This document shows, piece by piece, positions 27,418 through 36,228 of a stretch of 64,000 nucleotides of DNA; within the stretch, counting starts at the first letter, position 1; each line of letters begins with the position of its first letter. Origin of the DNA: Pararhizobium sp. (lineage in GTDB: Bacteria; Pseudomonadota; Alphaproteobacteria; Rhizobiales; Rhizobiaceae); assembly GCA_017794825.1 (NCBI GenBank), contig CP051237.1, forward strand, positions 2,914,001-2,978,000. Reading direction: 5' to 3'. Made by a program: the position numbers and the translations under genes. The notes beneath the pieces are model-generated. The model saw nothing but the letters and a program-made list of their open reading frames with translations. It did not search any database and was not told the DNA's origin.

Positions 27418-28347
27418 TCATTGCCGCAAGAGCAGCGCTCCGGGCAGAATTTCGAATTCGGCCTTGAGATAGCCCGGCGATTCGCCGTCGATATCGATCG
27501 GTGGCCGTTCGGCCTCGTCGGCGACGGCTTCGGCGACCACGCGGCGACCGCTGAAAAAGGCGATGTTCGGGTGTGTCGCGTGGGCGCCGCGATAAACCAG
27601 CGGCAACTGGCCAATCAGTTGCAGTTTCGGCGTCGTCTTAAGCACCATGATTTCGAATGCGCCGCTGTCCAGCCGCGCGTTCGGAGCGACATGCATGCCG
27701 CCGCCGAAATATTGTCCGTTGGCCACCACTGTGAGGGACTGGTCGAGCTCAAAGGAAGGCAGGTTGTCGATCGACAACCGTATGGAGGATGAACGATGCC
27801 GCCATACAGACGATATCGTGGCGATGTAGTAGGCAAGCGTCCCGGGCAGCAGATTGGCCGCAGGCGTCGCGTTGACGGCGCGACAGACCTCTCCGGAGAG
27901 GCCGAAACCGGCGGCGTTTATGAATAGCCGGCTCTCCTGATCCCCCGTTTTACTGCTGTAGGTGATCTTTCCGAGGTCGATCGCCCTGACGTCGCTCTCG
28001 GCGATGCGCTGCACCGGGTCAAGAGAAGACCGTTCGACGCTGCGGACGAAATCGCAGCCAGTGCCGCCGGCCAGCGCCGCAAAAGCGCAGCTCTCCGGCA
28101 TCCCGCCGTGGGCGTCCGGAAATCCGTTTACCGCCTCGCCGAAGGTGCCGTCGCCGCCTACGGCGATCACCAGCGTCGCGCCGCCTTCGATGGCGGTGCG
28201 GACCAAGCGCGTCGCATCCCCTGCGACTGTGGTCATGGCGTGGTCGAAAGGACCGAGCGACCGGCGAATACGTTCAGACAGAACCTGCCATCGCCGCCCG
28301 GTTCGTCCATGGCCTGCACGCGGATTTACGACAACGAATATGCTCAT
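27418..28347 (-). CDS. Diacylglycerol/lipid kinase family protein
   Basis: The 309-residue protein has the diacylglycerol kinase catalytic domain: VVVNPRAGHGRTG at the N-terminus, the nucleotide-binding GGDGTFGEAVNG near residue 74, and GGTGCDFVRS, followed by the all-beta C-terminal half with NGQYFGGGMHVAPNARLDSG and IDIDGES. Family members (DgkB, YegS, sphingosine-kinase-like) phosphorylate diacylglycerol or related lipids at the membrane; the lipid acceptor is not predictable. It follows the export genes on the same strand with a 27-bp gap from the outer-membrane factor and could be cotranscribed. Confidence 0.88.
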   Translation of the reverse strand: MSIFVVVNPRAGHGRTGRRWQVLSERIRRSLGPFDHAMTTVAGDATRLVRTAIEGGATLVIAVGGDGTFGEAVNGFPDAHGGMPESCAFAALAGGTGCDFVRSVERSSLDPVQRIAESDVRAIDLGKITYSSKTGDQESRLFINAAGFGLSGEVCRAVNATPAANLLPGTLAYYIATISSVWRHRSSSIRLSIDNLPSFELDQSLTVVANGQYFGGGMHVAPNARLDSGAFEIMVLKTTPKLQLIGQLPLVYRGAHATHPNIAFFSGRRVVAEAVADEAERPPIDIDGESPGYLKAEFEILPGALLLRQ

Positions 28348-28374
28348 GTCGTGGCGGCGGCGAGCGAGCTGGAA

Positions 28375-29940
28375 TCAGCTTTCCGGCTGATCGACGCCGT
28401 CCGGCGCGCTCTCGAGCAGCCTGCCCCAATTGGTGCGCTCTTCCATCTGTTGCCTTGTCTTGTCGTTGACAAAGCCCTTCACGTTGGGCGGAATCCAGCC
28501 ACCGGCGATGCCCTTGTAGATGGCGACGAGATTGGTCAGCACGTCGGCGCGAGCGCTCACGAGGCGCGATTCGGAAGTGAAGATCTGCCGCTGCGCATCG
28601 AGGACGCGGTCGTAACCCGCCGTGCCGTCGCGATACTGGTCGAGGACACGCGCTTCCGCGTCCTTCGCGGCCTTGACGCTGCGATACAAATAGACTGTCT
28701 GCTGTTTTGCCTTGAAGAATGCTGTGATCGACGTTTCCACTTCTGCATAGGCTTTCAGCACGGTGTTCTCATAGTCGAGCAGCAATTCCTGGAACTTGGC
28801 GTCCTGGGCGCGAACATTGTTGCGAATGCGTCCATAGTTCAGGAAGTTCCAGGTGAAGCCAGGATTGATGAATGCGTCGAAGCTGTTTTTCGTGAACAGT
28901 GTCGCGACTTCCTTGGAATTGACGGCGATCGCGCCGCTGATCGTGAAAGCCGGATAAAGATCGGCTTGCGCCACGCCGATTTGCGCCGACTGCGCGGCCG
29001 CCCGATATTCTGCGGCCCGGATGTCGGGGCGGCGTCGCAGCATGTCAGCGGGAACGCCGACTGCGACCTGCGCCGGGATAACCGGCATGCGCCCGTACTT
29101 CTTCTCCATCCGCGGCTTGATCTTACCGGGCGTCTCGCCCAGCAAAACGCTCATTGCGTTATAGGCTTCCGCCAGTTCGCCCTCCAGTTCCGGAATGATC
29201 GACAGGGTGTCGTTGTACCGGGCCGTGGCCTCGTCGATATCAAGTTCGGTGGTTGTGCCGTTCTCGAATTTCAGCTTGGCGATATCCAGGCTCTTCTTCT
29301 GAAGAGCCGCATTGCTTCTCGCGACGGAAATGAGCGCCTGCAATTCCCGAACGGTGACATAGGTAGCCGCAATGTCGCCGGTTAGCGTCACCAGAACATC
29401 ATCGTAGCTTGCTATCTTGGCGGCGAGGTTCGCCTTGGCCGATTGAACGTCACGGCGAATCTTTCCCCAGATGTCGATTTCCCATCCTGCGTCGAATCCA
29501 ACCTGGTATCGCGTGAATTCGGTGTTGATGTCGACGAAGCGCTCGGCTTCCTGCACGAACGGGTCGTTCTTGCTGATCGACAGGTATTTGCCGTCGGCGA
29601 ATCCCTGCTGTTGCTGCGGAAACAGTTCCCCACGCGCGATTCCGAGCTGGGCTCGGGCCTGGTAGACACGGGCGCCGGCCGCCTCGAGCTGCAGGTTTTG
29701 TTGATATGCCTCGTTGACGAAGGCGTTTAGCGTCGGGTCCTTGAAGAGGGTCCACCAGTCCGCCACCGCCTCGCTGCGCGAGGTGAAACCGGTTTTGCTG
29801 TTGACCGGAAGCCCGCTGGATCCCTGGGTCCAGCTGTCGAGATAGGGGGCCTCCGGGCGGACGAAGTCCGGCCCTACCATGCAGCCGCCGAGAAGCAGCG
29901 TGGCCGTAAAAATGGCGGGAATACTGAATTGTCGGGTCAT
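28375..29940 (-). CDS. Outer-membrane efflux lipoprotein (TolC/NodT family)
   Basis: This protein forms the outer-membrane duct of a tripartite exporter. The 521-residue precursor has a lipoprotein signal ending LLLGGC (Cys20), followed by MVGPDFVRPEAP, the classic NodT/OprM N-terminus. Two OEP repeats with long helices follow (for example LEAAGARVYQARAQLGIARGE and the ADMLRRRPDIRAAEYRAAAQSAQIGVA segment, which contains the RRPDIR motif). It starts 11 bp behind the HlyD-type adaptor, so the two are one operon. No inner-membrane pump gene is adjacent; see findings. Confidence 0.93.
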   Translation of the reverse strand: MTRQFSIPAIFTATLLLGGCMVGPDFVRPEAPYLDSWTQGSSGLPVNSKTGFTSRSEAVADWWTLFKDPTLNAFVNEAYQQNLQLEAAGARVYQARAQLGIARGELFPQQQQGFADGKYLSISKNDPFVQEAERFVDINTEFTRYQVGFDAGWEIDIWGKIRRDVQSAKANLAAKIASYDDVLVTLTGDIAATYVTVRELQALISVARSNAALQKKSLDIAKLKFENGTTTELDIDEATARYNDTLSIIPELEGELAEAYNAMSVLLGETPGKIKPRMEKKYGRMPVIPAQVAVGVPADMLRRRPDIRAAEYRAAAQSAQIGVAQADLYPAFTISGAIAVNSKEVATLFTKNSFDAFINPGFTWNFLNYGRIRNNVRAQDAKFQELLLDYENTVLKAYAEVETSITAFFKAKQQTVYLYRSVKAAKDAEARVLDQYRDGTAGYDRVLDAQRQIFTSESRLVSARADVLTNLVAIYKGIAGGWIPPNVKGFVNDKTRQQMEERTNWGRLLESAPDGVDQPES

Positions 29941-29951
29941 TCACGCAACCC

Positions 29952-31100
29952 TCAAAGGAAGTCCATCGGGAACAGGAAATTCGACCAGCTGTAGAGCCGG
30001 ATATTTATGCGTCTCAGGAATGCAAAGTTCTGGCCGCCTCCGGTATAGATCGCGACGGCGCCGTGGGTGCCGGCGGGAAGCCGCTTCAGATTTGGATCGT
30101 CGATGTCGATCTGCACCGCAAATCGCCCCTGCAGGCTCGGAAAGCGGAATGTCGGAACGTTTCCGCTGGGTTTGATCTGGCCCTGGCCGGTGCCCCACCA
30201 CACATCCACGACCTTGCCCTTGAAGATTTCGCCCGGATAGATGTCGAGGGCGACTTCCACCTCCTGATCCGGTTCGACGAATTTCAGGTGCTCCTGGTAG
30301 AAGCTGGCGAGAATGTACGGGTCATCATCGGCGACCAGAACCGCGATCGCGCCAAAACGCAGCGCGCCGACGACCAGTCCGGGCCGCGCCTGCTGGCTGA
30401 TGATCACGCCGTCTTCCGGCGCTTTCAAGGTTGTCTGTTCGAGATAGTAATTCGCTTCGTCCAGCTGGGCCTGCGCCGCGACGACCTGCGCGTTGACTCC
30501 GTTCACCTGCGCGCCGATGGCGATCTGCGCTTTCTTCACGTTGGTGTTGGCTTCGGCGACGGCGGCGTTGGCGCTCGCCAGGTCCGCCGTCCACTTGTCC
30601 AGCGATTCCTGTCGCGCGCCGCCCTTCGGCACCAGATTGCTGTATCGGTCGAACTGCTGCTGCGCATAGGTCTGTTGCGCCTGCGCCTGGCTCAGCTCCT
30701 GTTCGGCGAGGTCCAGATCCTCCTGAAGCGCCTCGGCGTTTTGCGTGGCGCTGGCGAGATTGGCTTCTGCTTCCTCGACCTTGGCTTGATAGGTGGCCGT
30801 GTCGAACTGATAAAGCGTATCGCCCTTTTTGACTGGCTGGTTGTTGTCGACGAACACCTCCTTCAGGAGAGTCGGTCCCTCGAGGCGCGGAACGAGCTGG
30901 ATTGTTGGGCGGATGACATGCGCGTCCATCGAGTATGGCTGGTAGAAGCGCAATGCGATGATGAATATCAGCAGCATGTGCACACCGACCCAGAAGCCGA
31001 CAACGCCCCAGACGATATTGAATTTCAGCCATCTGAATCGGAAAAAGACCAGCCAGACGAAGACGACATAGATAAGGACGAGACCGAGAGCGATAAACAT
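29952..31100 (-). CDS. HlyD/EmrA-type membrane-fusion protein (YiaV-like)
   Basis: This periplasmic adaptor bridges an inner-membrane transporter and an outer-membrane factor. The 382-residue protein starts with two hydrophobic segments (about 1-20 and 30-53), then a barrel-sandwich lipoyl half (VFVDNNQPVKKGDTLYQFD), a long coiled coil (about 110-215, rich in A, Q, E), the second lipoyl half (LKAPEDGVIISQQARPG) and a beta-barrel domain. Two N-terminal segments are typical of the YibH/YiaV branch. The gene is followed by the OMF gene and preceded by a DUF3302 gene, as in yiaW-yiaV of E. coli. Confidence 0.88.
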   Translation of the reverse strand: MFIALGLVLIYVVFVWLVFFRFRWLKFNIVWGVVGFWVGVHMLLIFIIALRFYQPYSMDAHVIRPTIQLVPRLEGPTLLKEVFVDNNQPVKKGDTLYQFDTATYQAKVEEAEANLASATQNAEALQEDLDLAEQELSQAQAQQTYAQQQFDRYSNLVPKGGARQESLDKWTADLASANAAVAEANTNVKKAQIAIGAQVNGVNAQVVAAQAQLDEANYYLEQTTLKAPEDGVIISQQARPGLVVGALRFGAIAVLVADDDPYILASFYQEHLKFVEPDQEVEVALDIYPGEIFKGKVVDVWWGTGQGQIKPSGNVPTFRFPSLQGRFAVQIDIDDPNLKRLPAGTHGAVAIYTGGGQNFAFLRRINIRLYSWSNFLFPMDFL

Positions 31101-31103
31101 GGA

Positions 31104-31505
31104 TTATGCTTTCTGTTCAGTCTGGGTCGCAGGTTCGCTCGCGACGGATTCCTCCGTCGGTCCGGTATCGGCCGGCGGGGGCGTCAGGCCGGGCGGAGGC
31201 GGCGCGTCGATCTCTCCAGTTTGGCCTTCTTTCGGCATCTTGCGCACGTCGACAGTGATGGAATCGTGTATCGACCAGATCAGCGCATGAATGTAGGGAA
31301 ACACCGTGAACAGCCCGATCCAGCCGACATATTTGACGGCTTCCGCATGCGGGTGGTTCCGCCTTTGGGCTATCTTTCCGGGCAATCCGCCGATCTGGAT
31401 GAGGATATAGAAGAAAGCGACGATGCCGATGACCCCGAAGAACAGGGTCCAAAGGTCAAACCGGTCAATCGGAAAATCGACGAGGGCATACTTGTCGCCG
31501 TCCAT
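31104..31505 (-). CDS. DUF3302 (YiaW-like) inner-membrane protein
   Basis: This 133-residue protein has two transmembrane helices (about residues 15-36, LWTLFFGVIGIVAFFYILIQIG, and 53-75, around YVGWIGLFTVFPYIHALIW) joined by a basic loop with AQRRNHPHAEAV, and a proline-rich tail. This is the pattern of YiaW. The start is ATG 31505 with AGGGGCG upstream; a TTG 27 bp earlier was rejected. It ends 3 bp before the HlyD-type adaptor. Its function is not known; the constant pairing with the adaptor suggests an accessory or inner-membrane part of the exporter. Confidence 0.8.
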   Translation of the reverse strand: MDGDKYALVDFPIDRFDLWTLFFGVIGIVAFFYILIQIGGLPGKIAQRRNHPHAEAVKYVGWIGLFTVFPYIHALIWSIHDSITVDVRKMPKEGQTGEIDAPPPPGLTPPPADTGPTEESVASEPATQTEQKA

Positions 31506-31655
31506 CGAGACGCCCCTTTTACTCAAAAACAAAACTCAACTTTTGCGACCATAGACCCCGTCGAGTTAACATATTGCAACCGCGAGAGAAGAATGATGCT
31601 TTTCCGCAAAGGAGGATGTAGGTGGTCGAGATCGAACTGAAATGTATTTGGAAAA

Positions 31656-32819
31656 TTACTGCCCGATAAGCTTTCGTGCGTGGCGCGCGATGACTATTTC
31701 TTCGTCGGTGCGAATGACAAACAATCCGACGCGTGACCGTTCGGACGAGATGACGCCGTCACCGGAGCGGTTTCTCAGGGCGTCGAATTCGACACCCAAC
31801 CACTCGAGGCCTTCGCATACGGACTGCCGAATCCGCCAGGCGTTCTCGCCAATGCCGCCACAAAAAATGACGGCGTCAAGTCCTCCCAGCATTGCCGCCA
31901 GGGCGCCCAGTTCAATCCGGATTCGGCCGGTGAAATAATCGATGGCGCGACCGGCCTCCGGTGTCGCCGCGGCTTCCAGGGTTCTGAGATCATTGGACAG
32001 TCCGGAAAGGCCTTTCAGCCCGCTGTCGTGATAAAGCATGTCCTCTATCGCATTGGCGCTCATTTGTTTTTCCTGCAACAGATACAGCACCACGCCCGGG
32101 TCGAGTTGTCCGCAACGTGTTCCCATGGGCAGTCCGTCGAGAGCCGTGAAGCCCATCGTCGATCCGATGCTGCAACCGTTGTCGATCGCGCACATCGAGG
32201 CGCCGTTGCCGAGATGGCAGGCCACAACCCGCCCCGATGCATGCGCCGGAGATATTTCTCGCAGGCGGTCGCTTACATATTCATAGGAAAGGCCGTGGAA
32301 GCCGTAGCGACGCACCCCCTCCTCGTAGAAGCGATAGGGCAGCGCGAAGGCGTCGTTGATCCACGGTTGATCGCGATGAAATGCGGTGTCGAAGCAGCCG
32401 ACCTGAACAGCGCCGGGAAAGGCGGACGCCGCCGCATCGACCCCGGCGAGGTTGTTTGGTTGATGCAAGGGCGCAAGCGGAATCAGTGCGCGCAACTGAT
32501 CGATCGTTTTCTCGTCGAGCACAACTGGCCGGCTGAATTGCGTCCCGCCATGAACGATGCGGTGCCCAACCGCGGCAATGCCGATACCGGGGACCTCGGC
32601 GCGCAGCAGGTCGAGGATTGCCGACAGCGCGGAGCCATGGTCGCTCACGCAAGCGTCCTGAAGAGAATGATCGATCACAGTTTGCGAATTCCGCTGCGCC
32701 GAAATGCGGGGTTCCGTCCCAATGCCGTCGATCTGACCGCGAAGGACTTCTTGCAGGTCGCTGTCGAAAATCGCGAATTTGATGGAGGATGAACCGCAAT
32801 TCAGCGTCAGAAGATGCAA
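31656..32819 (-). CDS. ackA: Acetate kinase
   Basis: AckA interconverts acetate plus ATP with acetyl phosphate plus ADP. The 387-residue protein begins LTLNCGSSSIKFAIFD, the phosphate-binding loop of the acetokinase family, and has RRYGFHGLSYEYVSDRL, VACHLGNGASMCAIDNG and the late IFCGGIGENAWRIR. The length is normal. The start appears to be TTG 32819 with GGGAG upstream; no in-frame ATG precedes the conserved loop. A partner phosphotransacetylase or phosphoketolase, expected for acetyl phosphate metabolism, is not in the window. Confidence 0.93.
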   Translation of the reverse strand: MHLLTLNCGSSSIKFAIFDSDLQEVLRGQIDGIGTEPRISAQRNSQTVIDHSLQDACVSDHGSALSAILDLLRAEVPGIGIAAVGHRIVHGGTQFSRPVVLDEKTIDQLRALIPLAPLHQPNNLAGVDAAASAFPGAVQVGCFDTAFHRDQPWINDAFALPYRFYEEGVRRYGFHGLSYEYVSDRLREISPAHASGRVVACHLGNGASMCAIDNGCSIGSTMGFTALDGLPMGTRCGQLDPGVVLYLLQEKQMSANAIEDMLYHDSGLKGLSGLSNDLRTLEAAATPEAGRAIDYFTGRIRIELGALAAMLGGLDAVIFCGGIGENAWRIRQSVCEGLEWLGVEFDALRNRSGDGVISSERSRVGLFVIRTDEEIVIARHARKLIGQ

Positions 32820-32896
32820 GGTCGGCTCCCATGGAAATTGCAGATTGCGGATCGGATCGCGAAGAAACGGACGGCTTGTTAATGTCCAGCCGCACC

Positions 32897-33781
32897 TTAT
32901 TCGTCAAGCGGCAGAGCCCGTAGGGCCTCATATAAGTAATCCATGGTCCTGCGGATACGCCGGCTTGTGCGCAGTTCACGGTGCGAAGCAAGCCATAGAG
33001 GCAGAGAAGGTATGCTGATTTCCGGAAGAATACGGATCATTTCCGTGCAGGTTTTTGCAAGAAAGTGCGCGATGAAGCCGATCCCGGCGCCATTTCTGAC
33101 GAGCTCGATGTAGGCGATCTGATGATCGGTTCGAACGGTGAAGTCGTTCCGATCAGCCTTGAACCCCAGGCGCGCCATGCCGTCTATGATCAAGTCGGAG
33201 CGATCCATCCCGATTATCCGGTGCGCAAAGAGCGCGTCGGGAGATTTCGGGACGCCATCACGGCGAGCGAGTTCCCTGTGCATATAGACGCCCATGCCCA
33301 TGTCGTTCGCCTTGCGCGCTATCACGTCGTTCTGGTCGGGCCTTACCATGCGTATGGCGATATCCGCATCGCGACTGAGCAGGTTCTCGACCGTGTTGCT
33401 CGGCGCGAGTTCGATTTCAATGTCCGGTTCCTCCTGTGCGAAACCCGCGATGATGGGAGGCAGGATAAAGGTGGCGACCACTTCGCTGGCGGTTATGCGC
33501 ACGGTTCCACCGACGTTTTCCACCTTGCCGGCGGCTCGCAATGCAAAGTGGTCTGCGCCGCGGCGCATGTCTCTTGCGTCGTCGATCAGGGACAAACCGG
33601 CTTCCGTCGGCATCATGCCATGCCGGCCGCGCGAAAACAGCGTCAGGCCGACCTCCGCCTCGAGTGCGTCGATATGCCGGCCAATGGTCGGCTGACTTAT
33701 GCCAAGTTTTTCCGCCGCCCGCGCGAGCGTGCCGTTCTCGGCGACAGCGAGAAAACTGCGTATGAGGTCCCAATCCAGCAT
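32897..33781 (-). CDS. LysR-type transcriptional regulator
   Basis: This 294-residue regulator has an N-terminal winged helix (LIRSFLAVAENGTLARAAEKLGISQPTIGRHIDALEAEVGLTLFSR) and a periplasmic-binding-protein-like effector domain from about residue 90. It is divergent from an SDR gene with a 103-bp gap, the usual LysR target arrangement. The gap contains TTGT-N13-ACAA, a weak T-N11-A type match, in an A/T-rich stretch. The inducer is unknown; the most likely target is the divergent gene. Confidence 0.92.
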   Translation of the reverse strand: MLDWDLIRSFLAVAENGTLARAAEKLGISQPTIGRHIDALEAEVGLTLFSRGRHGMMPTEAGLSLIDDARDMRRGADHFALRAAGKVENVGGTVRITASEVVATFILPPIIAGFAQEEPDIEIELAPSNTVENLLSRDADIAIRMVRPDQNDVIARKANDMGMGVYMHRELARRDGVPKSPDALFAHRIIGMDRSDLIIDGMARLGFKADRNDFTVRTDHQIAYIELVRNGAGIGFIAHFLAKTCTEMIRILPEISIPSLPLWLASHRELRTSRRIRRTMDYLYEALRALPLDE

Positions 33782-33884
33782 CGATACAATAATGAATGAT
33801 AACCCTCCATTTGTGTCAATTTAAAAAACAATACTGAAATAATATCTACCGGTTGTGAGCAATTTCATCCGGAAGGAAAAAGGA

Positions 33885-34859
33885 ATGACGTCAGTCGCGA
33901 TACTCGGCGCCAATGGCCGTCTTTCAAACATGACGGCCCGCGCTTTCCAGAATGCAGGCTATCGTGTCGTTGCAGTAACACGCAATGGCAAGGCCAAGGG
34001 GCTCCCGGCGGATGTCGAACATCGCGCCGCCGATGCGCTTGATAGGCAGGCGCTGATCCGCGCCACAGCAGGCGCAGATATAATATTCAATGGTCTCAAT
34101 CCACTTTATCCCGAATGGCGTCAGAAGGTCATTCCGATGGGCGAAAATGTCATGGCGGCCGCCCGCGCCCATGGCTCGCAACACATCTTTGCCGGCAATG
34201 TCTACAATTACGGTCGCTCCATACCGGCGACTGTTGTCGACGATACGCCATTTGAGGACTCGACGCGCAAGGGCGCCATCCGTAACAGGCTGGAGGAAAT
34301 GTTCGCACGCGAGGCGGCGTCCTCGAATGTTCGGACAATTGTATTAAGGGCCGGCGATTTTTACGGTGGCGGCGTGCCGGGCTCATGGTTCGATCTGATG
34401 ATCGCAGCAAAGTTGAACAAGGGAAGGTTCACCTATCCCGGTCCTATGGATATCGTTCACAGCTGGGCCTATCTGCCCGATCTCGCCCGGGCTTTCGTGG
34501 CGCTGGCCGAACACCAGGACGAGACGTCGAACTACGAAGCATTCCTGTTCCACGGGCACGCGATGAATGGTCATGATATGATGGCGCATGTCGAAGCGGC
34601 CGTCGGCGATGAACTGGCCGTTGCCACCGTCCCATGGCCCCTGCTGCGACTTGCCGGCCTCGTCTCACCGATGTTGAGAGAAGTGGTCGAGATGAAATAT
34701 CTATGGGACCTGCCGCATGCGCTTGACGGCCGCAAACTGGAGATGCTGACCGGCGCCGAGCCGCATACCAGACCGGGGGTGGCCGTGGCCGCCGCGCTAC
34801 GCGATCTCGGACTTCTGCGAACAGGCGGCGGAAGCTATCCGGTGGCGGAAACAGCGTGA
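33885..34859 (+). CDS. NAD(P)-dependent epimerase/reductase (extended SDR)
   Basis: The 324-residue protein is an atypical extended SDR. It begins VAILGANGRLSNMTARAFQNAG (Rossmann glycine motif in the form GxxGxL), has AGADIIFNGLNP, HIFAGNVYNYG (active-site region with Tyr but without a standard YxxxK) and VHSWAYLPDLARAF, common in NAD-dependent epimerase/dehydratase proteins. The start is ATG 33885 with AGGAAAAAGGA upstream. It is divergent from the LysR gene, which probably controls it. The substrate is unknown; the weak catalytic motif leaves open an NmrA-like sensor role. Confidence 0.78.
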   Translation: MTSVAILGANGRLSNMTARAFQNAGYRVVAVTRNGKAKGLPADVEHRAADALDRQALIRATAGADIIFNGLNPLYPEWRQKVIPMGENVMAAARAHGSQHIFAGNVYNYGRSIPATVVDDTPFEDSTRKGAIRNRLEEMFAREAASSNVRTIVLRAGDFYGGGVPGSWFDLMIAAKLNKGRFTYPGPMDIVHSWAYLPDLARAFVALAEHQDETSNYEAFLFHGHAMNGHDMMAHVEAAVGDELAVATVPWPLLRLAGLVSPMLREVVEMKYLWDLPHALDGRKLEMLTGAEPHTRPGVAVAAALRDLGLLRTGGGSYPVAETA

Positions 34860-34883
34860 GAGTCGATAGGTGTTCCGGTCCGG

Positions 34884-34904
34884 CGGCGGCAAATTCTGCC
34901 GCCG
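34884..34904 (+). terminator. G/C hairpin after the SDR gene
   Basis: CGGCGGCA and TGCCGCCG form an 8-bp stem with a 5-base loop 24 bp after the SDR stop. It is followed by GATTGTTG rather than a clean T run, so termination would be weak. Confidence 0.35.
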
Positions 34905-34970
34905 GATTGTTGACATCCAGCTCCGAATGGCCCACCTCACCGGTAGAAATCGGGTTTTCGGACAGCAACG

Positions 34971-36221
34971 ATGGATTCCTACTACGCACAGGTTTTCGAA
35001 CGCCGCGAGTCGACGGGTGTTGACGTCGGCGGCGTGGTCGTCGGCGGATCGAACCCTATCGTCGTACAGTCAATGACCAACACGGACACGGCGGATGTAG
35101 ATTCGACCGTCGCCCAGGTCGCAGCCCTTCACAAGGCAGGTTCGGAAATCGTGCGCATAACGGTCGATCGTGATGAAAGCGCCGCTGCAGTGCCGCGCAT
35201 CCGTGACCGTTTGATGCGACTTGGCGTCGACGTGCCTCTCGTCGGCGACTTTCACTATATCGGCCACAAATTGCTTGCCGACCACCCCGCCTGCGCAGAA
35301 GCGCTGGCGAAATACCGCATCAATCCGGGCAATGTCGGCTTCAAGGACAAGAAGGATAAGCAATTCGCGGCGATCATCGAAATGGCGATGCGCCACGACA
35401 AGCCTGTGCGCATCGGCGTCAACTGGGGTTCACTCGATCAGGCTTTGCTCACGCGGCTGATGGACGAGAACCAGGAGCGGGGCGGTCCGATGAGCGCGCA
35501 GGAGGTCACGCGCGAGGCGGTTGTCCAGTCGGCCCTTCTTTCGGCGGAGCTCGCCGAGGAACTGGGTCTTGGGCGCGACCGGATCATCCTGTCCGCCAAG
35601 GTCAGTCAGGTGCAGGACCTTATCGCCGTTTACACGGAACTGGCGAAACGCTCGAACCACGCCCTGCATCTGGGCCTGACTGAGGCCGGCATGGGCACGA
35701 AAGGGATCGTCGCTTCATCGGCGGCGCTCGCCATCCTGATGCAGCAGGGTATTGGCGACACGATCCGCATTTCCCTGACGCCCGAGCCCGGAGGCGACCG
35801 CACTCGCGAGGTGCAGGTGGCGCAGGAGTTGTTGCAGGTCATGGGGTTTCGCCAGTTTGTGCCCATCGTCGCCGCCTGTCCCGGCTGTGGCCGCACGACC
35901 TCGACGGTGTTCCAGGAACTGGCGCAGAAAATCCAGGACGACATTCGTCGCAACATGCCGGTCTGGCGGGAGAAATATCCGGGCGTCGAGGCTCTCAACG
36001 TCGCCGTCATGGGTTGTATCGTGAATGGGCCGGGCGAATCCAAACACGCCGATATCGGCATTTCACTTCCCGGCACCGGGGAAACGCCGGCCGCGCCGGT
36101 GTTCGTCGATGGAAAGAAAGTCAAGACACTGCGCGGAGCAAACATCGCGGCGGAATTCGAGGCGATGGTAGACGACTACATCGAAAACCGCTTCGGACAG
36201 AAAGTGGAAGCAGCCGAGTAG
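34971..36221 (+). CDS. ispG: 4-hydroxy-3-methylbut-2-enyl-diphosphate synthase IspG
   Basis: IspG is the iron-sulfur enzyme that makes HMBPP in the non-mevalonate isoprenoid pathway. The 416-residue protein has a TIM barrel beginning at [19 protein letters not shown], and a C-terminal cluster domain with ACPGCGRTT and [10 protein letters not shown], which hold the three Cys ligands and the Glu of the 4Fe-4S site. A few bases downstream, convergent, lies the prenyl synthase ispA, which acts later in the same pathway. The start is ATG 34971. Confidence 0.96.
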   Translation: MDSYYAQVFERRESTGVDVGGVVVGGSNPIVVQSMTNTDTADVDSTVAQVAALHKAGSEIVRITVDRDESAAAVPRIRDRLMRLGVDVPLVGDFHYIGHKLLADHPACAEALAKYRINPGNVGFKDKKDKQFAAIIEMAMRHDKPVRIGVNWGSLDQALLTRLMDENQERGGPMSAQEVTREAVVQSALLSAELAEELGLGRDRIILSAKVSQVQDLIAVYTELAKRSNHALHLGLTEAGMGTKGIVASSAALAILMQQGIGDTIRISLTPEPGGDRTREVQVAQELLQVMGFRQFVPIVAACPGCGRTTSTVFQELAQKIQDDIRRNMPVWREKYPGVEALNVAVMGCIVNGPGESKHADIGISLPGTGETPAAPVFVDGKKVKTLRGANIAAEFEAMVDDYIENRFGQKVEAAE

Positions 36222-36228
36222 GTCGGTT

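Noticed and set aside
28108..29385. 425-residue plus-strand frame over the lipid kinase and outer-membrane factor genes
   Set aside because: It spans two identified genes on the other strand and has no ribosome-binding site or recognisable motif.
30063..31640. 525-residue plus-strand frame over the HlyD and DUF3302 genes
   Set aside because: Antisense of two well-identified proteins; low-complexity composition.
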